A stretch of DNA of 64,000 nt from Toxoplasma gondii ME49. Lineage: Eukaryota; Apicomplexa; Conoidasida; Eucoccidiorida; Sarcocystidae. The number at the start of each line of letters is the position of its first letter. Within the stretch, counting starts at the first letter, position 1. Made by a program: the position numbers and the translations under genes. The DNA lies in the NCBI RefSeq assembly GCF_000006565.2, contig NC_031479.1:2501789-2565788 (forward strand), given 5' to 3'. Below, piece after piece: positions 1-11,000 of the stretch. Below the pieces are notes generated by a model. It was not told where the DNA came from, did no database searches, and saw only the letters and a program-made list of their open reading frames with translations.

Positions 1-1306
1 GAGCAAAGCGGCCTTGGAGAAAGTTCCATCACCAAATAACAGGCTTCCAGGATTATCCCTTGCTGATCATTGCCCTGCTAATCTGATCGAACCATGACGC
101 AAGCCTTTTCAGTACCGTGTTTTTTGAGGGCTGGACATCACTCTGCTTCCAACGCGCATCAAAGGGCCGAAGAGCAATTAAGAGCACTGAATTAACTTCA
201 GTTGAAAACCTGAGGAATTCGGGCAAGTGAGACTCCTGAACAGACAAGAGAGGAGGCAAATGAAATCGAGACCGTTGTGTCCTTCAGAACTCAAGGATGC
301 ACCGGAATCTGCCGATGAACTCGGAACACACGAGGGACAAAACTTTCGCTTCTCCGCGAAATTAACGTCAGACCTCGGTGTTAGGATAGTTGTCCCTGCC
401 CTAACGTTGCTCAGACGAAACAAGGAGGAGAGATATGTGTAATTGCAGACAACAGATTGCGGGCTCCAGAATTCGCAGCGGAAAGAAAGAGGCTGGACAG
501 CTCTAGAAGCTAAAGTTCCACTCCTAGTCGAAAACACATTTACTGCAGCCGCTGTCTTTGGCAAGAACGCTCTCCACCTTCTTGGAACGTATTGATTGAA
601 ACAACCTCTAACAAAGAGGTGGATCCACGTGCTAGCTCGACACAAAGCACCCTAGAACGCCGACTGGGTGAAACCCAGTTTCCTTTTGCGAACGACTCGG
701 CAAAAAAGAGGAGCTGAGTAGGCACGTTGACGGTGGCAAAGCTGCAGTTGATCTCATGCTCTTTAGGGTCACGCAGCAGATAAGGAAACATACTCTGAAC
801 GGTCCTTGTTTTGAAACAGACGCGACCACCATCGAACGAAAACACGGACCTGCCATTTTATTATGTTATTAAGGCACTAACCTGACTCCGGCACAGCCGC
901 GAGGCTGTGTAATTTCCTTCTTTTAGTGGTAAGGTGAGGGGAAAGAGAAAAGATTTAAACCAGTATTTCAACCCCTAGTAAATACGTTCCAATGCAACGT
1001 GGGCTGAAGCGTCAAGGCTTAAGTATAAACAGGAAGGCTACTGTGCGCATCAAAGACGGCTGCTTCACAATGCTTACTCGAAAGTTGTAGAAATTCAGTG
1101 CAGAAATAAAAGTGTACGTCGTGTCGAACGTCCAAAAGAAAAGGACAGCACGTACGAATAGGACAAACAATAAGCAAGGACCAGCCATCCACAGACCTTT
1201 TGCCGGGTTTTCAACAAAGGAAAATTCGTCTTGAGGCAATTGTCATCCCCGATTCCTGTAGCAACTATCTCTCCCAGGAAACCATCGCCTTCAACAGACG
1301 GCGGCT

Positions 1307-1348
<42 letters not shown>

Positions 1349-2359
1349 GTTCTGTGGGGTGCCCTCTGTTATCTCTTGAGCGACTCGACAACTCTTGAGT
1401 GCAGCAAGAGGCCGGGGAAGAACTCTGTCTGCTAAGCCTAGCATCCAAAGGCAGGGTTTGCGGAAAGGCATTCTCCTAGAGGGTACAGACGCCTGCGGTG
1501 ACCCCTTCGAACAAATTCCACCACGATGAAGCTGGTCGTACAAGCGTTTCTCGAATGTCAATGGATGAAAAACTTCACACAAAAAGATGTGCACCATAAG
1601 AGTAGTACAGCTGTGGCACTGTGCTGCGTGATTGGACCACTGCGTGTCTGAACGAGAACGAGTGATCGAGAGACTTTATCACTGTTGGCGAAAAGAAAAA
1701 AAATCCCTTGTAGGACTGTGGCATTTCCCTAGAAGGAATCCGAACAGGGCATGCGCTTGAAATTCTCTGCTTTTCTCTCGGTGATCCCCCTGAAGAATAC
1801 ACTCTGCGGCTCTGTCGCTGTGGCGACTAGCTGGCGACCGAGTCGAACACCGCCGTCCACAAAATTTTCCTACGCATCCTTTGACAGCAAATCGGACGAT
1901 GCCTAAGCGACTCCTAGCGTGGCAGAATGGCCATCAAGAAAATAATTATCAGAACGGAACCTTCAACTAGGGACAACCAGAGCAATCTGTTAGTGTTGCG
2001 CGAGACTTTCGTTCTTGTCGCTTAATGGGAACGCGTTCTTCCAGCGTATAATCCGTCGGTTTCACGTTTCTTGGAAAGTGCATGGCGTCGAGGAGTGACA
2101 TGAAAGACACAGTTCCGATCCATCTTCTTCAAGTTTGGACGAAAAGACGAACTCGCAGTCGACTGCGCTGTCCATCCCCCTCTGTTGCTCACGGTTGAGG
2201 GGTCGCCGCGGCCGTTTGAACTGTTTGTCATGCCGTGGATTTCTCTTCGCGTTTTCACACAGTTGTTTTTTCCGTCAAACTCTGCCTGCCTTGCGCCGTT
2301 GAGTTCATCTGGGCTCGCCTTTCCTGCCCGGAAAACTGTATCGTGCCTTTAACGCATGC
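1..2359. other. Gene-free left flank and upstream region of the glutaredoxin-like gene
   Basis: No supported coding region was found here. Open frames on both strands are short, lack recognisable domains and have no convincing splice partners. Base composition is mixed, without the strong CT or GA skew seen in the coding blocks to the right. A TA microsatellite lies at about 1308-1346. The final few hundred bases probably hold the promoter and 5' leader of the gene starting at 2360, but no TATA-like element or other specific site could be assigned. Confidence 0.5.
1308..1346. repeat. TA dinucleotide microsatellite
   Basis: A nearly uninterrupted run of TA dinucleotides with one TG interruption near its left end. 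It lies in non-coding DNA. Such tracts are usually length-polymorphic between strains. Confidence 0.9.
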
Positions 2360-3664
2360 ATGCGCTCCGCGGAGACTGCGTGCTTTTCACACATGATGGT
2401 ATTTTTGCTCTCAGCTTCCAGCCACGCGTTCGGAACCAGCGCAGCGCGTTCCTTTCACCCGCGCGTGGGATTTTCTGTGCCTTTGAGAGGTTCTTTCAAC
2501 TTCAGCTCTTTCTCAGGCTCTTCGCCGTTTCCTCGCCTCTTTGCCGCCTCTTCAACCTTTCTTTTTCCTCGTGTCTCGCGGCCCTTGTCCTCTTCCCCGC
2601 CCTGCTCTTCTCTGGCCCCCCACTCGTCGCTGCTTTTCTGCAGCGCGTGCGCTGGGAGTTCGTCACGCGTTTCCGTCTGCGGTTCTGGAGGTTCCCCCCT
2701 TTCTTTTCGCTTTTTCACCACAAATCACCCTTCCTCTTTCCCCTCGACTCGACAGGCGTGTATCCCTGCCGCGACTCACGCCGGAGTTTCGTCGGTCGGC
2801 GCTCCTCTCCAGTCGACGGCCTCATGTCGCGTGGCGGCCTGCTCTGTTCCCCGGCCGTTTTTCTCTTCGATTTCGTCGACTTCCTCCCGATCTGGCCGAC
2901 CTTTTGAAAGTCCAACACTTCTCTCGAGCATCTACGGAGCGTCTGGCGAAGCTCGTCTCTTTTCTGGCCGTCCAACAACGCCCAACTGCGAACCCGCGGA
3001 TGCCACCCACCCATCGAAACAGAAACTCGCAAATTCGCCGTGCGTCGTGTGTATGTACACCGCAACTGGCTGTTCGCTGTGCGACAAAGCGATTTTCCAC
3101 GTTCGTCGCCTTCTTCGAGGGCTGTCTGTTCCTGCCGTTTTCGTTGTTTCTTCCTACAGGGTCGAGCAAATCGCTTCTCAGTCCGGTTTCGACGCGACAA
3201 CGAACGCTCCTGCCGCGGCAACCTCCCGTTCTGCCCGCTCCGCCACGTTTCCCTCGCTTTGCTTGCCCAGAGCGCGCGAACCAGCTCTGCAACCCGGAGA
3301 TCTTCCAGTTTCTGCCGCGTCTCTGCCGAAGAATACCGCCCGGTCGAGCTGTCCTTTCCGTCGCGTTGCCTCTGTGCAGAGCCCCGCCACAAGTCCGAAA
3401 AAACCTCCCGCTGTCGTCTGCGTCGTCGTCAACCTCGACCGTCTGCCTCCGTGTCAGCTAGGTTCAGCTTCGGCAGAGGACTCCGAGGACGTTTGTCTCT
3501 GCCACGACTCTGACGCTTTCGCGCTTCTTCGAACAAAAGACAGTTCTCGGCTACGAGAGTCGCTGCCGGTCGTCTCTGTCGATGGACGCGTTGTCTCGAC
3601 ACTCCAGTTGAACGCGCGCGCCATTCGCGAGGCGGTCGAAACATCCCTGTCTCGGAAACTGTAG
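2360..3664 (+). CDS. Glutaredoxin-like (DUF836-type) thiol protein with long N-terminal extension
   Basis: A single open frame of 434 codons. The C-terminal half resembles the short glutaredoxin-like DUF836 family. A strand ending in CMYTATGCSLCDKA (about residues 230-243) carries a CxxC-type site (Cys-Ser-Leu-Cys) followed by a helix. Near the C-terminus, LPVVSVDGRVV matches the family's cis-Pro/beta-turn segment, and a terminal helix follows. About 120 residues of Ser/Ala/Pro-rich sequence separate the two halves, which is atypical because family members are usually 80-100 aa. The first 220 residues are Ser/Phe/Arg-rich, start with a hydrophobic stretch (MMVFLLSASSHAF) and could be an organelle-targeting leader; this is inference. 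The start at 2360 is the first Met of the frame; a competing out-of-frame ATG lies 4 bases upstream. Introns within the low-complexity part cannot be excluded. The predicted role is disulfide or dithiol exchange, substrate unknown. Confidence 0.6.
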   Translation: MRSAETACFSHMMVFLLSASSHAFGTSAARSFHPRVGFSVPLRGSFNFSSFSGSSPFPRLFAASSTFLFPRVSRPLSSSPPCSSLAPHSSLLFCSACAGSSSRVSVCGSGGSPLSFRFFTTNHPSSFPSTRQACIPAATHAGVSSVGAPLQSTASCRVAACSVPRPFFSSISSTSSRSGRPFESPTLLSSIYGASGEARLFSGRPTTPNCEPADATHPSKQKLANSPCVVCMYTATGCSLCDKAIFHVRRLLRGLSVPAVFVVSSYRVEQIASQSGFDATTNAPAAATSRSARSATFPSLCLPRAREPALQPGDLPVSAASLPKNTARSSCPFRRVASVQSPATSPKKPPAVVCVVVNLDRLPPCQLGSASAEDSEDVCLCHDSDAFALLRTKDSSRLRESLPVVSVDGRVVSTLQLNARAIREAVETSLSRKL

Positions 3665-3962
3665 AAAGCGCACTTCTGCGGAGAGAGAAGTCGCCTTCGA
3701 CCTGTCTTCTCAAGTTCGGCTTCAACTTTTCATTTCGTTTCTCGAACCGGCTACGACGACAACCGTATCATCCCTTCGTCTCGAAGTTGCCTCCTGACCT
3801 CTGCAAGACGTACTCCCCTGACTAACTTCGTCTTTCGTTGTTCCCACAACCTCTCTTCCTCGTGTCTCGCGTCGCCTCCGCCGGTCTTGCCGCCCGCCTG
3901 TCTCACGACGCTAATCACCCAGAAGAAAAAGCCGTACTTGGTTCCTCGTTTTCTGACGGAAG
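3665..3962 (+). promoter_or_regulatory. Short spacer and probable TIM17 5' leader/promoter
   Basis: About 300 bp separates the glutaredoxin-like stop codon from the TIM17 start. It must hold both the upstream gene's 3' end and the TIM17 leader, unless the two are co-transcribed. It is CT-rich near TIM17. No specific regulatory motif or polyadenylation signal was identified. Confidence 0.35.
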
Positions 3963-4482
3963 ATGCCGCCTCGACACGACCTCACTCGGGAGCCTTGCCC
4001 CGGCCGGATTCTGGAGGATTTGGGCGGCGCGTTCGGAATGGGTGCGCTTGGCGGATTTTTGTGGCACTTTGCAAAAGGCTGGCGGAACTCTCCAAAGTAT
4101 GAGAAGTTCGCCGGAGGCATGCTGTCCGGCTCGATGAAGTCTCCTCTTGTCGGTTCTTCCTTTGCGGTCTGGGGAGGTCTGTACGCGACCTTCGACTGCT
4201 CTCTCATCTACTTGCGCGGTGGGAAAGAAGACAGCTGGAACCCTGTCCTCAGCGGGGCCCTCACGGGAGGCGTCCTCAGCATGCGCAGTGGATGGAGAAG
4301 TTGCATGAAAAACGCAGCCATTGGCGGAGTCCTCCTCGGAATCATCGAAGTTGTTCAACTCGTAAGTCGAAAGTGCGAGAAAACACGTGAAGTTCGTAAA
4401 CATGCGATGCCGTCCACAAATATATATATATATATGTATATATATATATGTATATATGTGTATATATATATGTATATATGTG

Positions 4483-4513
<31 letters not shown>

Positions 4514-4560
4514 GTATATATGTGTATATATATATATGTATATATGTGTATATATATATG

Positions 4561-4591
<31 letters not shown>

Positions 4592-5338
4592 GTATATATG
4601 TGTATATATATGTATATACATATGTGCATGTAAATGTATATGTAGGAGGACAGAGAGGATCAGAACGAAGCCTCGAATGAACGCTCAGGAAAAAGTTGCA
4701 AGCAAAGACGTCGTGCACGGACCTGCCTTGTGTGACAGATTGGGAGTGGTCTGCCGGTTACCTCTGCATACATGCGAGTCCGTCGGCGTACATCTACACT
4801 CTGATGTTGTTGCGCATGCTGAGTCTTTTCAAATCTACGCTTGCGTAGTGCTGCCTACATCCGGTCACAAGAGCGAATATCTCGTCGGTGTGGGTGTCTC
4901 GGTTGATCTCCATATACGTCCGTTTTACGCTCTTTCTCGTGACTCTTGTCTCTTCCATTCGCAGTATCGTTCTTGCTCTGTTATCCGTTCCGTACCTACT
5001 GCTGTTCTCGTTCTGTTCGCTTCTTTTCTTCGTCGTTTCTTCTTCTAGCTTCTCTTCGAGTTCTCTCTCCTTTCGCTCGCTGCGTCCTCGTGCAGGCCTT
5101 TCAGCGCTCGACGGGGGAAGGCCCAACGCCCAGACAGCAGTATCGTCAGTACCTCGAGATGGAGCAGGCAGAGAGACGCGCGGCAGAGCAAGCTGGCAGT
5201 TCTCCTTCTTTCTTCAAGCGATTCTTCTCCAGCGGAGGTCCTCCGGGAAACTCGAACTCTGGATCGAGCTCTTCCCCTGGATCGAGCTCAGGAGGCTCCG
5301 AGTTTTTGCCGGAGAAACCGGAAGGTGTGTCTGTCTAG
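3963..5338 (+). CDS. TIM17: Mitochondrial import inner membrane translocase subunit TIM17
   Basis: Exons are 3963-4361 and 5096-5338 (GT-AG, phase 0), giving 213 aa. TIM17 forms the TIM23 presequence translocase channel with TIM23 in the mitochondrial inner membrane and passes presequence proteins to the matrix. Residues 10-133 match the Tim17/22/23 family: [19 protein letters not shown] at the start of TM1, then [20 protein letters not shown] TM2 (residues 64-79), [14 protein letters not shown] and a last TM before LGIIEVVQL. The conserved Cys at residue 12 (EPCP) and Cys 79 (FDC) are present. Exon 2 encodes a Gln/Arg/Glu-rich then Gly/Ser-rich hydrophilic tail ending [11 protein letters not shown], longer than in animals. 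The intron carries a large TA/TG microsatellite. The start Met is immediately followed by the conserved N-terminus, so the start is secure. Confidence 0.95.
4419..4645. repeat. Complex TA/TG microsatellite in the TIM17 intron
   Basis: About 225 bp of (TA)n punctuated at irregular intervals by TG steps (TATATG, TATATGTG). It begins about 57 bp after the TIM17 donor site. It produces artefactual Tyr/Ile-repeat open frames on both strands. The higher-order alternation of TA runs and TG interruptions suggests repeated slippage or unequal exchange. Confidence 0.95.
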
Positions 5339-8017
5339 ACAGCCGGCGGCGAGAGAGGCAGACGCGACGGAAAGGCAAATGCGCGTTTCTCTCCTCGATT
5401 GGAAAGGTCTGGAGACGACGACAAACTGTCAGCGAAGGAACAGGACTTGTCTTCGACGTGGAGGAACATCGTGTTTGGCTCTACAAGCTGACACATCGAT
5501 CTCCGAAAGTATTTCACCTTCTTCGCGGTTTCGTGGTGTCGAGAAATACTCGAAATTCAGAGAGTTCGCATGCAGTGTTGAGTTTTCTCGGCTTCCTCAT
5601 CGCCGTTTTTGCCCTCGTTTCCTCTCGAAAGAAACAAGAAGAAAGAGAGAGAAGAATGACTTCCCGCCACGCTGGCGCCTCGAGACACAGAGGCTTCACA
5701 GTCGGTGGGTGCGTCGCCTGGGGTCCTCAGATCAGTTTTTATCTGCTGTCGACAACTCAGCTCTTCACACACAGTCTCTCCCGTCTGTATCTGATGTGCA
5801 GATCTCCTGTTCTCCGTACGTGAATTAAGTTTTTTATTTTCCTGCTGCCTCCTTGTCTTGCGCTTCTTTCGACACCTGGCTCGCCTGACAAACCCCCATA
5901 TCTTTTCAGGTTTTTTTTTTCTCTTCGACCGAAAGCCATGACTGCCTGCGCTCGCTTGACAGAGCCGGGAGAAAGGCCTCTTTGAAAGGGTGAGTCTCGA
6001 AACCTGGCATGCGAGAGAACGGTCTGGAAGAAACGAAGGTCATTCTCTTTGTTTCCTTGGTTCTCTCGTTTTCCGCCAAGACAGGGAGCGGCGCCGGGGA
6101 CATGGAAGCGACGTAGCAGGCTTCAAAGAGCTCTCGAAAGCCATTTAATTTGGAAAAGACACTTCAGAATCAAGGCTTTTTTACTCTGCTACAGCAACAC
6201 CGCTTTAGGAAAGACGTCTTCTCCCGTTGGCTGCTCACTCACGTGACGATTAGGTACCTTTCGGTGGAAAGGCTGCGTGCCTCTGCACAGTCCGAATTTT
6301 AGAGAACCTTAGAAAAGAAGATCAGAGAGCACCGGCGCATCACTAAGCGCAGTTGGAACGGAGTCCAGAGAAAGGTGTATCCAGTCTGGTAGAAGACAGC
6401 GATTCCTCTCTACTTAGAAGGAAGCGAAAGAACACGACAAAGAGAGTTCTATCCCTTTTCAAATGAAGGTCGACGAAGATGGCAGCGCAAGTCTGCGTAT
6501 CACGGCTCGTCCAGTGCGACGCTAGGCGACAGTCGCTATCCATCTGTGTCCAAAAGCGTTTATCGAAAAGTGCATTTTACTAACTGCATTGTCTCTCTCG
6601 CTAGAAAGATGTGTACTGTTATTGAAAAACGAAAAAAAGAAGTCCACAGGGGAACAACAAGCTGCATAGCCACACGGGGGACTATCTTGAGCTCTACTTA
6701 TTCGTCCAGGTTTCCTTTCACTCTCTCTTCTCCAAGAAAGCATATGAAAGCATATCGTTGTGTCCCCGTACGAGAGTCCTGATTCATCTAAATCTCCTTT
6801 TTCTTCTCTTTCTTCCCTTTTGCCTCTTTTGCCATTTCTTCATGGTTTCCGTGGGGTTGGCGCAAAGTCGAGAGCATGGCGTTGCCTGCGCGCCTGCAAG
6901 TCCTCTCCTTGCAGGACTTCTTTGCGAGAGAGTGAGTCTCCGCGCGTGTCTCTTGCCAGCGAAGAGACACCCAGGGGACGCTGCGTGCATGCGCGGCTTC
7001 ACGGCCACAGACAGCTAAAACTCCGCCGCAGAAAGCAACGCATGTGGACACAACTGCAGAAAGCGTTTAACAACCATCACAAACAAGAGCCGAAAAGGCG
7101 CTCTGGCGAAAAAACATTGCCCACCAGTATTCGAAAAAGAGAAAAACGCTTTGTGTACATAACCTCGTCACAATACCAATGTCAAAATAATAAATGCACA
7201 CAATATATCTCTCTACACATATATATATATGTATATATATATGTATATATATGTATATTTATATGGAAATGGTGACAAGGGGATCCGTTGAAGAGTTACG
7301 GTTGTGTGTAGAGGGATACATAGCAATCTTTTGGGGTCAACCGATAAGGTGTGACGGTTGATAGAATCGACAGAAAGCGAGAGATCAAGAAACGGGTGTA
7401 GACGTAAACTCAGCATGCAGAGAGGGGGGCACAGACGGAAACAAATACACTGGTGAAAAATCGATTTCGAGTTTTATCCTCTTGAAAGAAGGCGCCGGAA
7501 GAGAAGCTAAAAATGAAGCGTTCTCTTCTCTGGAACTTCTTGTTCATGCGTTCTCCGTTCCCTGTTTCCTTTCCGACGGAGACCTTGTCGTTCCTCTTCA
7601 CTTTTTTCGCTTGCATTGCTGTCACGAACACGAGACCCCACGCATGCAACGAAGTTCAGTTCTGAAAAACAATGCTGCATTAGACGAAGGACAAACGCAA
7701 CCTTTACGCTCCAGCATGTCAACAATCGAGTCACACTTGAAAGCCCTGTATGTGTGTACACTCGAATATACTCATATGGAGGCATATACAAATAGACACA
7801 TACACTATATACGTAGATGTCTAGGAATGCATGCAGAGGGGCGTTTACGCAGAAACGCACGACTTCGAACGAGATCGACTTCTTTACTGCGTGATGCAGC
7901 ACCAGACTGTTTTTGTTTCCGTTGCCTGGTTCGAACGAGGTGTCTATACACCTCTGGGGTGCGACTGCATGCGCGTCTTGTTTGCCGGAGAGTCGCGTGT
8001 GTCTGTTCGTGTCTCCT
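5339..8017. other. Convergent intergenic region between TIM17 and topoisomerase II 3' ends
   Basis: A 2.7 kb spacer between two converging genes that should contain both 3' UTRs. Several open frames of up to 170 codons occur but show no domains and have biased, low-complexity translations. A TA microsatellite lies at about 7206-7264 and TGCATGC-type palindromes at about 6986, 7643, 7828 and 7967. No RNA gene was recognised. Confidence 0.5.
7206..7264. repeat. TA-rich microsatellite
   Basis: TA repeats interrupted by TG, in the spacer between the TIM17 and topoisomerase II 3' ends. Confidence 0.85.
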
Positions 8018-11000
8018 TTAGTCGTCGTCGTCGTCATCGTCGCTCGGGATCGAGCTTTCTGCACTTTCGTCCTCTTCGTCGTCTTCAGAATCAGAAATTT
8101 TATACTTCTTGGGAGCAGCAGCTGCCCGTCTCTGCGGCCGAGTAGAACATGGCGACGGGTCTGTGGCGATACTCGCGCGATCTGAGAGAGCAGAGCAAGG
8201 AAGAAAGAGAGGATCTTTCGCGGGGAAAGCGGACCTCACGATCGAGAAGCGGTCGAGAAAAGCGTATGGAACACGATAAAACCACGAAAAACTGACGTAT
8301 CACACGGTTTACGCAAATGTAAGAATGCTTGTGAAGAACTTGCTGTCTGCTTTGCCCGAAGAAGAACGAGAAAAAAAACCGGCAAAGAACGAAAGACGGA
8401 CACCCAGCCTCAGCCTGAATTTCTTCCCTGAGGGTACCGCATTCGGTGCGCGCAAAGTAGACACAGAGAACGGAGAAAACGACTTATAAAATGCTGAATG
8501 GGTCCCTCTCTGTAGGTGGCGGAGGAAGGGAACGCACACCCAAGAGAATCTTTCAGCATTCAACGTGGACGTCGAGTCTCTAAAAGAGAACGGAAATGAC
8601 GCTGTTTCACAAATGGCTGAAGAGCGTCTGAACAAGTGCAAGATGTCCTGTCAAAAGAGTCATAGTGGAATTCACCCTTTGGTACACAGCCCGCGTGTAT
8701 TCTGCGTGGTGCTGCAGCCACAGAAAGAAATAAAAATTCCATAAATAAAATAAAGAAAAGCACTGTGACACAACTGAACATGCGTTCTGGCGTTTATTGT
8801 CGCTCGAAAGAACCAACTTTAAAACTGTAGTCGGAAAATTCAAAAGAGCTTTTTCTCCGTCATACAACGCGCCATTTCTCCATCAGATCCATACCGAGAC
8901 TGACGACCTCCTCGTCGCTGCTGGCTTTCTTCTTCTTCGGCGTCGTTTGCTTGACGGCCTTTTTCGCCTTCGTCGTGGGGGTCGACTCCAGCGAAGAATG
9001 CGCCTTTCTCTTCCTCGATGTCGTCTCGAGTTCCTCCTCGCTTTCGTCATCGGAAGAGAGAACAAGCGGTTTCCGTCTCCGCTGCCCGCTCTGGCTAGAC
9101 ACGCGACTTCTGCTCTCACTCTCGCCTCTGGAAGACGAGGAAGCAGAGACAGAAGAAGAGGAACAGGAGGAAGAGGAAGAAGTAGGTTTCTTTTTTGAGT
9201 TCGACTCTTCGTCAGAGAGGAGAAAGAGAGATGTCTCTGCGCGTGAGGCGTCCCTGAGGCATGTCAGTCACACGCGAAGAACACCGACGATGAGATAGAC
9301 AAACGACGCTATGATAAGCTCATAAACTCCAAAGGTGATGCAGCCAAAACGACACTCAGACTTCGTGACATCTTCGTTTCCTTCGGCGTACCTCCTCTCC
9401 GCGCCTGTGCGCGCCTCCGACGCTCCTGCATCCTCGCGGCTTTTCTCGTCTTTCTCTGCGTCGCTCTTTTTTTCGACGGATTTGTTTGCGATCTTCGACC
9501 CAAAGATCTCCTCCAAAGTCATCTGCTTCTTCTGCGAGTAAGACGAACTCAACGCGCTGCCAGTGGCTCCCATCTTCAGCCTTTCCAGCAGGGAGAGCGG
9601 TCTGGCGATCGCCGGCGCAGGAGGAGGAATCTCGGGGCGATCTCCAGAGCTTTCTGCAGAGAAGAACAAGAGGTCGAAGTTCCACCACGCATGGAAGCGG
9701 AGACTTCAAAACGCTATTTAGAGAAGCATGCGCATCCGGTGCGAACACCTTGACATTTGTTTCTCCACATTCAGGTCTCCTTCTTTGTTTGTGTGCCTCT
9801 ATATGCTTGGACCCATATCTCATTCGCATCCGTGTACATCTACGTGGACATGCGCATAAATGTATCTCTTTTTGGATACTCAGACCGCTAGACTTTTCAA
9901 GTGAACAGGGCGACGCGGCTGCATGCGTTTCTGTCAAAAAGAAGCTTTTGGACTGAAAAGGCCGCAAATGGTCGAGAGTGAACGCCATGGGAGGCTCCCG
10001 GGAGCGAGTCGCATGTTCCTCAGCCAGAGACAGAGGAAAAGAGACAGAGAGAGAGAGAGAGAGAGAGAGGGGAGGAAAGGCAGAGGAAGAGTCTCTGTTG
10101 TCGACGCTCCGGCGAGAGGCAACGCGTGCCTTCTCTTCTTCACACCTGCGTTTGCCTTTTCGTCCTTCTTCGCAGCAACGCTGACGTTCGGGGTCGTCTC
10201 TGCGTCTCCCTTCTTCGCGCCGTCCAGGTTTTTGCTGCTGGTACCCTGGAACAGTGAAGAAGAGCCTGCAGGGGCGGAGCGGCGATCGGTCGACGCCGGG
10301 GTGTTCGTACAGCTGGTCGCGCTTCCGCTGGCTGGCCGCCCGGTAGGAAGACTGACTGTCGTCTTCGCCTTCTTGGGAGGCGTATAGCTCTCTTCTTCTT
10401 CGTCGCTTTCTCCACTCGCGCCACTGTCGCTATCTTCCTCGGAAGACTCCGACGAGATGCTTTCCTCGCTAGACGAGGTCTGCGACGCGAGTGGGAAGGA
10501 AAGGAAAAGAAAAACAGTGACGAGAAAGAAGAGCGTCTCGCGAGGTTTCGTCGCTCTCTCGCATGTGATGTTGCATGTGTGTTCGACGGCCCCGCAAAGG
10601 ACTTTCCAAACGCCTCTCTCGTTGCGCCTCCATGTGCTCTGCTCATCTCGCTTCTTCGAGTTCTGCTGTCCACTCTTCTTTCTTCTCCCTCGCTGTCTGT
10701 CTCACGACGGCCTCTCTCTCTCTCAGCAGTTGTGTCTTTCTCCTCCCGTGCAGGTCTCAGCAGCGTTATCGGTGTCTTTCCAGTTCTGAGTTGCTGACAT
10801 ATCCTTCTTCTTTCTGCTTCGAAGGGTCGTCCCTCTCTTGGATCCTTTCTTGAATTCTCTCCTCTCCGTCGCAGCGCGGCTCTCTCTGAGTTCTCACCTG
10901 CTTCTTCTTCTTCGCTGCCTGCTTTCCTTTCTGTGGAGCAGCTTTCCTCTGCTTCTGCTTCTGTGACAAGGCTTGTCCGGCGCGGGCGTTTTTCTGGAAC

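Noticed and set aside
2356..2907. 183-codon plus-strand ORF starting 4 bases before the glutaredoxin-like frame
   Set aside because: The translation is Phe/Leu/Ser/Arg-rich, as expected from CT-rich DNA out of frame. The conserved domain is in the other frame. It is kept only as a possible overlapping uORF.
4342..4680. Open frames encoding long Tyr/Ile repeats around the TA arrays
   Set aside because: They are translations of TA microsatellites in introns. The same pattern occurs at 16.2, 22.6, 48.4, 49.0, 61.4 and 63.3 kb.
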